Shown: positions 1 through 5,097 of the stretch, one piece after another
Position numbering within the stretch: the first letter of the stretch is position 1
Layout of the letters: each line of letters starts with the position of its first letter
Assembly (NCBI GenBank): GCA_902476475.1
Contig: CABSDO010000076.1
Location: forward strand, 1-10,465
Length of the DNA: 10,465 nt
Origin: an uncultured Collinsella sp.
Lineage (GTDB): Bacteria; Actinomycetota; Coriobacteriia; Coriobacteriales; Coriobacteriaceae
Direction of reading: 5' to 3'
Program-made: the position numbers and the translations under genes
The notes under the pieces: model-generated
Database searches by the model: none
Told to the model about the DNA's origin: nothing
The model's input: the letters and a program-made list of their open reading frames with translations, nothing else

Positions 1-52
1 GTTAGGCGCGCCGCCAGCGTTCATCCTGAGCCAGGATCGAACTCTCCGTCCA
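1..52 (-). rRNA. rrs: 16S ribosomal RNA, 5' end only (continues beyond window)
   Basis: On the minus strand the first 52 bases read as the start of a bacterial 16S rRNA. The universal 27F-site region is present as AGAGTTCGATCCTGGCTCAG, complementary to positions 26-45, and is followed by the conserved GATGAACGCTGGCGGCG stretch. Taking the 27F site as E. coli position 8 places the mature 5' end near position 52. The GGCGGCGCGCCTAAC continuation fits Coriobacteriia such as Collinsella. The rest of the gene lies outside the window. The 27F site carries a C where the standard primer has T (GTTCGATC against GTTTGATC). Confidence 0.96.
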
Positions 53-463
53 AATATTCTGGGCTTCGAGCCCGTCCGGTCCTCTCAGTTCATCGCTGAT
101 CGGTTCCGTTCGATTCATATGGTTTTAGTATAGGAAAAGGAATTTCTCGGGGCCGCCTCTCGGCGGCCTTGCGAAAAACAAATCCAAGTTAGACCATTTC
201 AAATGGTTCGATGTCTGCCCGGATGCGACACTGAAGTGAGTGTCCATCCTCGCAGTATCCGGTTCTCAAGGTGCACGCTGTGCGGCTGATCCGGTTCGAC
301 CGGGCCGCGCGGCAAGGAGATATATTGCCAGACCGCGAAGCGATGTGGGACGTCAATTCCACTCTTCACAAGTCCTACACAATACATCGCTTCCTATATA
401 AGTAATAGAAAGGCTGGTGCAGAAATACTGCACGTATCAGATGATGACCCTTCGGTTAAGAGA
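53..463 (-). promoter_or_regulatory. rRNA operon leader, gene-free and strongly folded
   Basis: There is no credible gene between the 16S start and the rplT terminator. On the minus strand this stretch holds a series of hairpins, as expected for a pre-rRNA leader with antitermination and processing signals. They are: 61-73 (GGGCT/AGCCC); 151-168 (GGCCGCC, GAGA loop, GGCGGCC, a perfect 7-bp stem with a GNRA loop); 193-207 (ACCATTT/AAATGGT); 221-249 (GGATG plus GACACT paired to AGTGTC plus CATCC, 11 bp with one bulged base); and 337-346 with 384-393 (a perfect 10-bp arm GAAGCGATGT). A TATACT motif near 126-131 resembles a -10 box but has no matching -35. I could not identify a convincing boxA. 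Individual roles are inferred from position only. Confidence 0.6.
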
Positions 464-494
464 TATATAAAGATCGGTCACCTGTAAGTGTCTA
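464..494 (-). promoter_or_regulatory. candidate rrn promoter
   Basis: Minus-strand TAGACA (489-494) resembles a -35 box. It is followed after 17-19 nt by the AT-rich TTTATATATC segment (about 461-471), which can supply a -10 box (TTTATA or TATATA). An AT-rich element, TTTATATAGCAAAA, lies just upstream and could act as an UP element. The position, downstream of the rplT terminator and upstream of the folded leader, suits an rrn promoter. The boxes are imperfect and other AT-rich steps nearby (near 315-325 and 395-401) could also serve. Confidence 0.3.
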
Positions 495-531
495 TCTACC
501 CGCGCTTTTGCTATATAAACCAGCGCTGTAG

Positions 532-569
532 ATAAAAAGAGGGAGCGCCGCGCACAACGCGACACTCCC
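532..569 (-). terminator. intrinsic terminator after rplT
   Basis: Starting 21 nt after the rplT stop codon, the minus-strand transcript forms a 12-bp stem. The arms are GGGAGUGUCGCG (558-569) and CGCGGCGCUCCC (541-552), with two G-U pairs and the loop UUGUG, followed directly by UCUUUUU. This is a textbook Rho-independent terminator. It closes the infC-rpmI-rplT operon and insulates it from the rrn operon that follows on the same strand. Confidence 0.93.
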
Positions 570-590
570 CTAGCGATTCAAGAGAATCAA

Positions 591-950
591 TTAGGCCTCG
601 AGAGCCTTCTTGGCGATGGCAGCCAGCTCGTTGAAGGACTCGATGTCCTCGTAAGCCATCTGAGCCAGGACCTTGCGGTCGAGCTCGATACCGGCAACCT
701 TCAGGCCGTGCATGAACTGAGAGTAAGAGATGTCGTTCAGGCGAGCGGCAGCGTTGATACGGGTGATCCAGAGAGAGCGGATCTCGCGCTTCTTGTTGCG
801 GCGATCACGATACTGATACTGCAGGGAGTGCTGGACCTGCTCTTTAGCATGCTTGTAAGTACGCGAAGCGGCACCGTAGTAACCCTTCGCACGGTGCATA
901 ACGGTACGGCGCTTCTTCTTGGCGGCAACAGCGCGCTTAATACGTGCCAT
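591..950 (-). CDS. rplT: 50S ribosomal protein L20
   Basis: This encodes a 119-residue basic protein, the normal length for L20, which binds 23S rRNA early in assembly of the large subunit. The N-terminal half is an Arg/Lys-rich extension (MARIKRAVAAKKKRRT, then RAKGYYGAASRTYKHAKEQV). The C-terminal globular domain has the family pattern RSLWITRINAAAR and NDISYSQFMHGL followed by a helical tail. The start is supported by AGGAG about 10 nt upstream of the ATG. It is the last gene of infC-rpmI-rplT, begins 46 nt after rpmI, and is followed by a strong terminator. In Bacillus and E. coli L20 represses its own operon by binding the mRNA. The folded infC leader here is a plausible target, but that is inference. 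Confidence 0.98.
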   Translation of the reverse strand: MARIKRAVAAKKKRRTVMHRAKGYYGAASRTYKHAKEQVQHSLQYQYRDRRNKKREIRSLWITRINAAARLNDISYSQFMHGLKVAGIELDRKVLAQMAYEDIESFNELAAIAKKALEA

Positions 951-996
951 GTTCTATCAACTCCTAGACGGTTAAACGAAAAACGGGAACGCGAAC

Positions 997-1188
997 TTAG
1001 GCGAGACGCGACTTGATGACCTTGCGGTCGGCAGCGGCGGTCTCGGTCTCCTGACGGAAGCCACGCTTACGCTTGGTGGACTTCTTGCTCAGGATATGGC
1101 TCTTGAAAGCCTTGGCGCGCATAAGCTTGCCGGTACCAGTCTTGCGGAAACGCTTCTTGGTGCCGCTGTGGGACTTCATCTTAGGCAT
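997..1188 (-). CDS. rpmI: 50S ribosomal protein L35
   Basis: This is a 63-residue, strongly basic protein that matches L35 along its length. It opens with PKMKSHSGTKKRFRKTGTGK, then RAKAFKSHILSKKSTKRKRGFR, and has a short C-terminal helix. L35 is a small structural protein of the large ribosomal subunit. The start codon is preceded by AAGGAG with 6-nt spacing. It sits between infC (32 nt upstream) and rplT (46 nt downstream), the standard infC-rpmI-rplT order, so it is co-transcribed and probably shares the attenuation control inferred upstream of infC. There is no sign of damage. Confidence 0.98.
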   Translation of the reverse strand: MPKMKSHSGTKKRFRKTGTGKLMRAKAFKSHILSKKSTKRKRGFRQETETAAADRKVIKSRLA

Positions 1189-1220
1189 GAAATACTCCTT
1201 AATCGGTTACAGAACACTAG

Positions 1221-1775
1221 TTACTTAGTATCGCTTGCCGCTTTATCCTCATCAAAGGCGCCCTTAATCGGGGCGAGCAGCATAAGCATGTTACGGCCTT
1301 CCATCTTAGGCTTGGACTCGACCGTAGCGTAAGGCTTGAGATCCTCGGCGAGACGCTCGAGAACGTTAAGACCCTGCTCCGGGTGAGCCATCTCACGGCC
1401 GCGGAACATGATGGTAATCTTAACGCGTGCGCCCTTCTTGAGGAAACGCAGAACGTGGCCCTTCTTGGTCTCGTAGTCGCCAACGTCAATCTTGGGTCGG
1501 AACTTCATTTCCTTGACCTCGACCTTGGACTGGTTCTTACGAGCAGCCTTGGCCTTCATGGCCTGCTGGTACTTGAACTTACCGTAGTCCATGACCTTGC
1601 AGACCGGCGGCTCCGCGTTGGGAGCGATCTCGACCAGGTCGAGACCCTGATCGTCGGCGACACGCTGAGCATCGCGGATGGCGAACAGGCCGAGCTGAGA
1701 GCCATCGACGCCAATCAAACGGCACGAAGATGCAGTAATCTCGTCGTTGATGCGGGTGTCATCAGACTTAGCTAT
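1221..1775 (-). CDS. infC: translation initiation factor IF-3, likely AUA start
   Basis: IF-3 binds the 30S subunit, prevents premature 50S joining and proofreads start codons and initiator tRNA. Both halves are present: an N-terminal domain (INDEI, then DLVEIAPNAEPPVCKVMDYG, then the lysine-rich linker helix) and a C-terminal domain (KFRPKIDVGDYETK, RVKITIMFRGREMAHPEQG). I place the start at AUA (1773-1775), 184 residues, because GGAGGTAGGG (1779-1788) sits 8 nt upstream measured from GGAGG. An in-frame ATG at 1788-1790 would give 189 residues, but it has no ribosome binding site and overlaps this one. Rare start codons are a known infC trait (AUU in E. coli) and allow IF-3 to repress its own synthesis. 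It is the first gene of infC-rpmI-rplT. The gene identity is near certain; the start is well supported but unproven. Confidence 0.93.
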   Translation of the reverse strand: MAKSDDTRINDEITASSCRLIGVDGSQLGLFAIRDAQRVADDQGLDLVEIAPNAEPPVCKVMDYGKFKYQQAMKAKAARKNQSKVEVKEMKFRPKIDVGDYETKKGHVLRFLKKGARVKITIMFRGREMAHPEQGLNVLERLAEDLKPYATVESKPKMEGRNMLMLLAPIKGAFDEDKAASDTK

Positions 1776-1778
1776 TTT

Positions 1779-1788
1779 CCCTACCTCC
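1779..1788 (-). promoter_or_regulatory. ribosome binding site that sets the infC AUA start
   Basis: GGAGGUAGGG on the minus strand is an excellent Shine-Dalgarno match. Its GGAGG core ends 8 nt before the AUA codon at 1773-1775. The upstream ATG (1788-1790) shares a base with this element and cannot be served by it. Another ATG at 1792-1794 is in a different frame and reaches a stop after eight codons. The only codon correctly placed and in frame with IF-3 is AUA. Confidence 0.75.
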
Positions 1789-1794
1789 ATTCAT

Positions 1795-1828
1795 AAAAAA
1801 ATAACCCGGCGCTTCTTTGCAACCAGGT
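1795..1828 (-). terminator. attenuator-type intrinsic terminator in the infC leader
   Basis: Immediately before infC the minus-strand transcript can form ACCUGG (1823-1828) paired to CCGGGU (1804-1809), extended inward by GC pairs around an AAAGAA loop. This is followed by UAUUUUUUU (1795-1803). A terminator placed only about 20 nt upstream of the infC start, with no gene between, suggests regulated read-through rather than the end of another unit. The tRNA-side transcript already ends at its own terminator near 2000. Confidence 0.72.
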
Positions 1829-1951
1829 CGTACACATAGACATCCTCGGCATGAGGAAGAGACTCTAAGTTGTATGACCAGTCAGCTGCTCGTTGGCGCC
1901 AAAAGGTGGGAACCCTCGGGTTCCTCTTTAGGGCATTGTGGGAACAACGCC
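1826..1951 (-). promoter_or_regulatory. infC leader RNA with candidate antiterminator
   Basis: Upstream of the attenuator the leader RNA folds into at least three elements. The first is GGCGUUGU/ACAAUGCC with loop UCCC (1932-1951, 8 bp with one G-U). The second is GGAACC/GGUUCC with loop CGAG (1909-1924). The third is a long interrupted stem (1826-1879) pairing GGUC, UACA and UAGA with UCUA, UGUA and GACC, capped by UCCUC/GAGGA. The distal GACC (1826-1829) shares three bases with the 5' arm of the terminator (1823-1828), so the two structures exclude each other. This matches the general logic of the L20-controlled infC leader of Bacillus. Which ligand acts here, L20 or something else, is not visible from the sequence. 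Confidence 0.55.
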
Positions 1952-1957
1952 TCGGAG

Positions 1958-1963
1958 ATAATA
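1958..1963 (-). promoter_or_regulatory. weak candidate -10 box for the infC operon
   Basis: Minus-strand TATTAT lies just upstream of the first leader hairpin and downstream of the terminator at 1997-2018, so it is in the right interval for the operon promoter. No good -35 box is seen 16-18 nt upstream. An imperfect inverted repeat (ATAACGC with GTGTTAT, about 1961-1981) overlaps the site and could be an operator or chance. Confidence 0.3.
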
Positions 1964-1992
1964 ACACGTACCGTGCGTTATCACATTACGTA

Positions 1993-2059
1993 CACGAAAA
2001 AGGGGCCTTGACCCCCTTGACGCTCACTTGCATGTATGGTGCCCGAGGCGAGACTCGAA
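1993..2059 (-). repeat. direct repeat copy A: truncated tRNA-Leu 3' end plus flank and terminator
   Basis: This 67-bp segment repeats positions 2175-2243 (69 bp) with one substitution (at 2036 against 2220) and two single-base indels. Its tRNA part (2037-2059) is the last 23 nt of the neighbouring tRNA-Leu, from the T-loop TTCGAGTC to the encoded CCA. Its remainder is the downstream flank and terminator. No D-arm or anticodon arm accompanies it, so it is not a second tRNA gene. A break inside the T-loop is the usual boundary of tRNA 3'-end attachment sites used by tyrosine integrases, which makes an att-type duplication plausible. Confidence 0.85.
1997..2018 (-). terminator. intrinsic terminator in repeat copy A
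   Basis: The minus-strand transcript forms AAGGGG (2013-2018) paired to CCCCUU (2000-2005) with a GUCAAGG loop, ending in a run of U (1997-2001). It is the duplicate of the tRNA-Leu terminator and would act as a second stop before the infC leader. Confidence 0.75.
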
Positions 2060-2143
2060 GGGCCTTCGCTTCGCGAAGCCCCGGGCTTCGGGCGCACAGC
2101 GCCCTCGCCACGCTCCGCTACAAACAGGCCGCTGGCCTGTTTG
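2056..2143. repeat. palindrome-rich filler between the two tRNA-Leu 3' repeats
   Basis: This stretch holds several perfect inverted repeats in close succession. They are CGAAGGGCCTTCG near 2056-2068, GCTTCGCGAAGC next to it, GAAGCCC/GGGCTTC overlapping that, and CAAACAGGCC-GCT-GGCCTGTTTG at 2121-2143 (10-bp arms, 3-nt loop). CGCTCCGC occurs on both sides of the last one. There is no coding signal that survives inspection. It may be the remnant of a mobile element or a small intergenic repeat family; I do not recognise it. Confidence 0.6.
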
Positions 2144-2174
2144 CTTAACGCTCCGCGCGCTCACGCGAGTTCGG

Positions 2175-2243
2175 CACGAAAAAGGGGGCCTTGACCCCCT
2201 TGAACGCTCACTTGCATGTTTGGTGCCCGAGGCGAGACTCGAA
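2175..2243 (-). repeat. direct repeat copy B: 3' end of the intact tRNA-Leu plus flank and terminator
   Basis: This is the partner of the copy at 1993-2059, about 183 bp away. It includes the final 23 nt of the functional tRNA-Leu (2221-2243) and its 3' flank with terminator. The two copies differ by one substitution and two one-base indels, which implies a fairly recent duplication or selection on the terminator. Confidence 0.85.
2179..2201 (-). terminator. intrinsic terminator of tRNA-Leu
   Basis: Nineteen nt after the tRNA CCA end, the transcript forms AAGGGGG (2195-2201) paired to CCCCCUU (2182-2188) with a UCAAGG loop, and ends with a U run at 2179-2183. The stem is one base pair longer than in the duplicate at 1997-2018. 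Confidence 0.85.
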
Positions 2244-2307
2244 CTCGCACGTTGTTGCCAACGGTGGATTTTGAGTCCACTGCGTCTGCCAATTCCGCCA
2301 CTCGGGC
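2221..2307 (-). tRNA. tRNA-Leu, anticodon CAA
   Basis: The minus strand folds as a class II tRNA of 87 nt including encoded CCA. The acceptor stem is GCCCGAG/CTCGGGC with discriminator A. The D-arm region is TGGCGGAATTGGCAGACGC, a typical leucine pattern. The anticodon stem GTGGA/TCCAC encloses the loop CTCAAAA, giving anticodon CAA, which reads UUG. There is a long variable arm (CGTTG GCAA CAACG) and a T-arm GCGAG-TTCGAGT-CTCGC. It stands between the transglutaminase-fold gene and its own terminator, 37 nt after the stop codon of the former. Its 3' end is duplicated downstream. Confidence 0.97.
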
Positions 2308-2346
2308 ACGTAATGCGTGAGTTAGTTTATCACAGCTTTCTGTTGA

Positions 2347-3780
2347 TTAGTCCGAAAATGGAACTTCAAGCATTTCGATAAGCTCAATCTTGCGCAACAT
2401 CTCCCGCTGACGGCATCCACGTCCGTCAACCGAGGCCTCGCCCATCTGGTTGTCATAGGGATCCTCACGCATGCCATCAGATACAGGGAATAAGTCCGCT
2501 TGGAACTGGGAGTTTGCCACCATGCGCCACGGATCGAGGTTGCCAAAGTAATGCTGGCGACGCCACTCCTCCCCCATTCTGCGCGCAGAGGAACCAAACG
2601 AAATATCGGCGTTAAGCCAACCGGTCCGAGGTGTGTAGAACTCGGCCCAGTCGTGTGGCCCCACCGAATCGGGCGCGACATACAGGCCGCTCTGCCAACG
2701 GGCAGGCACGCCCGCGATGCGGCACATGGTGATAAACGTGAGCGCCATAACGCCGCAATCGCCGCGGAGCGAGTGTGCACAGTCATCGGCGATGGAACCC
2801 AAAAGCAGATATGGTGGCTGATAGCGATAGTCGATATGTTGCGTCAGATAATCATAGATGGCGCGAGCACGGTCGAGCGGATCCTCGAGCCCGTCAATAA
2901 CACGCTCCGTCAACTGTCGCAGGTACGGCGTAAACGCAATGTGCGGACGGTCCTCGGAAGTGTCCTCGGGCAGCGGCGTGTCCATGCACGGGCGTTCGGG
3001 CAGCGCACCTCCATAAATGTCGCAAAAGGCAACATTAATGTGATAACGATAGGTTACCGAGAACGAGCGCTCGGTCGAAGAACACCATGAAGCGGTGCGT
3101 GCCGGCGCATCCTCGGGGGCAACATGCCCCTCCGGCGTCATATCGAGAACTTCGACCTGAGACTGTTGACGGCAGGCGGCAGCAACGGGAAGCCACGCGC
3201 GAACGGCCTCCCCCTCAAGAGCACCGGGAACAGACACGGACGCCTTAAGAGTAATGACGCGAGACAGCCCATTCTGCGATTCCATCTCCTTGAGCATCTG
3301 GTTGCGCAGCGCAATTCCGTCCGCAGGATCAGGACGCATGCCGGGGACCTCTTTGGGATACACGCGAAGCGAATTGAGGAAGTTATCGAGAACGAATAGC
3401 TCACCATCGATAAAGCGCCAGTCAATACGCTTGCGATCAATCAAGTCGTCAAACTGCTCTTCGGTAAACTCTGGCCACTCCTCGCGAATCATCGCAATGG
3501 CTCGATCACGCGGCACCGAAAAATGAAGCGGCGTCTCGAGCATGCGATACCGCTCGGCACGGACGCAGGCTGCCAGGGAAGGCTCAGGATTCTGCCCCAA
3601 AAGACGATCGCAGGCAGCAACAGCCTGCGTCAAATACCCGGCATCCTTAAGACGAAGAATCTCGGGCGGCAGACCAATATCGAGATGACGAAAATCATCA
3701 CAGCAAACATCAACAGAGCAACCAACAGGACCCTCGTCAATAACTATCCCATCCGAAGGCAGCACATCAATAACAGCCAT
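2347..3780 (-). CDS. transglutaminase-fold protein, function unknown
   Basis: This encodes 477 residues from the chosen start. The C-terminal half has the transglutaminase-like catalytic triad in the usual order: Cys342 in RGDCGVMA, His376 in GPHDWAEFY and Asp392 in LNADISFG. Before it lies the helix ERVIDGLEDPLDRARAIYDYL typical of these domains. The first 200 residues have no recognised fold. No signal peptide or membrane helix is visible, so it is probably cytosolic. Family members act as proteases, peptide cyclases or amidases; the substrate here is unknown. I prefer the ATG at 3778-3780 because GGAG lies 6 nt upstream. The ATG 36 nt upstream has no ribosome binding site and overlaps a possible -10 box. 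Neighbours (tRNA-Leu, fba) give no functional hint. Confidence 0.85.
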   Translation of the reverse strand: MAVIDVLPSDGIVIDEGPVGCSVDVCCDDFRHLDIGLPPEILRLKDAGYLTQAVAACDRLLGQNPEPSLAACVRAERYRMLETPLHFSVPRDRAIAMIREEWPEFTEEQFDDLIDRKRIDWRFIDGELFVLDNFLNSLRVYPKEVPGMRPDPADGIALRNQMLKEMESQNGLSRVITLKASVSVPGALEGEAVRAWLPVAAACRQQSQVEVLDMTPEGHVAPEDAPARTASWCSSTERSFSVTYRYHINVAFCDIYGGALPERPCMDTPLPEDTSEDRPHIAFTPYLRQLTERVIDGLEDPLDRARAIYDYLTQHIDYRYQPPYLLLGSIADDCAHSLRGDCGVMALTFITMCRIAGVPARWQSGLYVAPDSVGPHDWAEFYTPRTGWLNADISFGSSARRMGEEWRRQHYFGNLDPWRMVANSQFQADLFPVSDGMREDPYDNQMGEASVDGRGCRQREMLRKIELIEMLEVPFSD

Positions 3781-3814
3781 ACCAAACTCCAAGTCACTAG
3801 AACGCTTGAAGCCC

Positions 3815-3844
3815 ATTGTAGCGAGATAAAAAAGAAAGCCCCAA
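3815..3844 (-). promoter_or_regulatory. candidate promoter of the transglutaminase-fold gene
   Basis: TACAAT (3815-3820) is a good -10 box and TTGGGG (3839-3844) a partial -35 match, 18 nt apart. Transcription would start near 3808, leaving about 27 nt of leader with GGAG before the ATG at 3780. The match is only moderate. Confidence 0.35.
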
Positions 3845-3921
3845 TAAAGGAACCCTCAACACCGATAAACGGTACCTATAAAAATGAATTCAGCCCAGTA
3901 ACCCTGTAGCGAGTTAACGAA

Positions 3922-4013
3922 GGAAGCCCCGTTCACCCGGAGCTTTTCCCATTGCGCGACTTCTGGCAAAGCCAGGTGAGCGCAAGGGAAAAGCGTAGGG
4001 TGAACGGGGCCTC
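3922..4013 (-). terminator. 92-nt imperfect hairpin after fba, possible terminator
   Basis: The region between fba and the next gene contains a long inverted repeat. The arms are GCCCCGTTCACCC (3926-3938) with GGGTGAACGGGGC, then GCTTTTCCC with GGGAAAAGC, then TTGCGC with GCGCAA, and an inner CTGGC-AAA-GCCAG hairpin. Only a 3-nt internal loop and one bulge interrupt the main stem. It begins about 23 nt after the fba stop, so it probably helps end or protect the fba transcript. No clear U tract follows on either strand, so it is not a standard intrinsic terminator. Confidence 0.5.
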
Positions 4014-4036
4014 CGACGGGAAAGTTAAACCGCTAC

Positions 4037-4903
4037 TTACGCCTTGTTGACGGAGCCAAACTCCTCCATAAGCTCCTTGGTGCGGGCAACGATGTTGTCG
4101 CGACCAGGCTTGAGGAGCTTGCGGGGGTCAAAGCCCTTGCCCTGCTGATCCTTGCCAGCCTCGATGTACTCGCGGACGCCCTTGGCGAAGACGAGCTGCA
4201 GGTCGGTGTTGACGTTGATCTTGGAGATGCCCAGGGAGATGGCCTTCTTGATCTGATCCTCGGGGATGCCGGTACCACCGTGCAGAACGAGGGGCAGGTC
4301 GCCGGTCTGAGCCTTGATCTCGCCCAGACGCTCGAAGGAAAGGCCAGCCCAGTCGGCGGGATACACGCCGTGGATGTTGCCGATGCCGCAGGCGAGGAAG
4401 TCGACGCCCAGGTCAGCAATCTGCTTGCACTCAGCAGGATCAGCGAGCTCGCCGCTGGAGGTCACGCCGTCCTCGGTGCCGCCGATGCCGCCGACCTCGG
4501 CCTCGATGGACATGCCCTTGGAGTGGGCAAGCTCAACGAGCTCCTTGGTGCGGTCGAGGTTAAGCTGGAAGGTCTCCTCGTGAGAGCCGTCATACATGAT
4601 GGACGTGAAGCCGGCCTCGATGCACTTGAAGCAGTCCTCGTAAGAACCGTGATCGAGGTGAAGGGCGACGGGAACGGTAACGCCCGTGGCCTCGACGGCA
4701 GCCTTGACCATGTCGGCGCAGACCTTGAAACCGCCCATCCACTTAGCGGCACCAGCGGTGCACTGAAGGATCAGCGGAGACTTGGCCTCCTCGGCGGCCT
4801 GGAGAATAGCCAGGGTCCACTCGAGGTTGTTGGTGTTGAAGGCACCGAGACCGTACTTGCCGGCCTCGGCCTTCTTGAGCATGTCTGCTGCGTTGACGAG
4901 CAT
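4037..4903 (-). CDS. fba: class II fructose-1,6-bisphosphate aldolase
   Basis: This encodes 288 residues, the usual length of Gram-positive class II aldolases. The enzyme cleaves fructose 1,6-bisphosphate to dihydroxyacetone phosphate and glyceraldehyde 3-phosphate in cytosolic glycolysis, using zinc. Visible signatures are the N-terminal GAFNTNNLEW, HLDHG with Asp84 and His85, MYDGSH (near 103-108), the glycine-rich loop EAEVGGIGGTED, zinc-ligand His178 in NIHGVY and His208 in LHGGTGIPEDQI, and the phosphate-binding KINVNTDLQ. The MYDGSH form fits fructose-bisphosphate rather than tagatose-bisphosphate specificity, though that distinction is not absolute. The start is fixed by AGGAGG 8 nt upstream. 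A longer frame reaching 4999 lacks a ribosome binding site and has no aldolase similarity in its extra 32 residues. It appears monocistronic. Confidence 0.97.
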   Translation of the reverse strand: MLVNAADMLKKAEAGKYGLGAFNTNNLEWTLAILQAAEEAKSPLILQCTAGAAKWMGGFKVCADMVKAAVEATGVTVPVALHLDHGSYEDCFKCIEAGFTSIMYDGSHEETFQLNLDRTKELVELAHSKGMSIEAEVGGIGGTEDGVTSSGELADPAECKQIADLGVDFLACGIGNIHGVYPADWAGLSFERLGEIKAQTGDLPLVLHGGTGIPEDQIKKAISLGISKINVNTDLQLVFAKGVREYIEAGKDQQGKGFDPRKLLKPGRDNIVARTKELMEEFGSVNKA

Positions 4904-4943
4904 AAAAGAAACCTCCTGTAAGGTTGCTCCGATAACGCCTGAG

Positions 4944-4952
4944 ATTTTACCA
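4944..4952 (-). promoter_or_regulatory. candidate extended -10 promoter of fba
   Basis: Minus-strand TGGTAAAAT gives an extended -10 (TGn plus TAAAAT) 40 nt upstream of the fba start codon. The -35 region is poor (GTTTAT at 17-nt spacing), which is tolerated by extended -10 promoters. It sits immediately downstream of the CAAACG motifs. Confidence 0.45.
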
Positions 4953-4975
4953 CGGCGCACCCGAGCATAAACGTT

Positions 4976-5063
4976 CGTTTGTTCACGAATATCGTCCAAA
5001 CAGACTTTTTTGACCGTTTGCCCTACGGAATCGACCCGTTGGGGAAAAATAGCTTGACGTTTG
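4976..5063 (-). repeat. three spaced CAAACG motifs upstream of fba
   Basis: CAAACG occurs on the minus strand at 5058-5063, 5015-5020 and 4976-4981, about 40 nt apart. The first two share a wider CAAACG(G)TCAA core. The third is part of a small palindrome (AAACG-AA-CGTTT). A 9-bp inverted repeat (CGTCCAAAC/GTTTGGACG, 4993-5001 and 5059-5067) includes the first motif. Spacing near four helical turns and the location just upstream of the candidate fba promoter suggest regulator sites, but this is pattern reading only. Confidence 0.35.
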
Positions 5064-5097
5064 GACGCTTCTCGTGCTTCAAAAGCCGACTATTAAG

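Noticed and set aside
199..387. 62-residue open frame on the minus strand upstream of 16S
   Set aside because: It lies within the folded rrn leader, has no ribosome binding site and resembles no protein.
2037..2059. Second tRNA-Leu gene
   Set aside because: Only the last 23 nt are present; the acceptor 5' strand, D-arm and anticodon arm are absent.
1993..2243. CRISPR array
   Set aside because: There are only two repeat units of nearly 70 bp containing tRNA sequence, with no series of spacers and no cas genes.
2028..2381. 117-residue open frame on the plus strand over the tRNA region
   Set aside because: It runs through the tRNA-Leu, both repeats and the palindromes, so it is not coding.
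4904..4999. Longer fba start adding 32 residues
   Set aside because: There is no ribosome binding site at 4999, the extra residues do not look like aldolase, and they would cover the candidate promoter. The start at 4903 has AGGAGG at ideal spacing.
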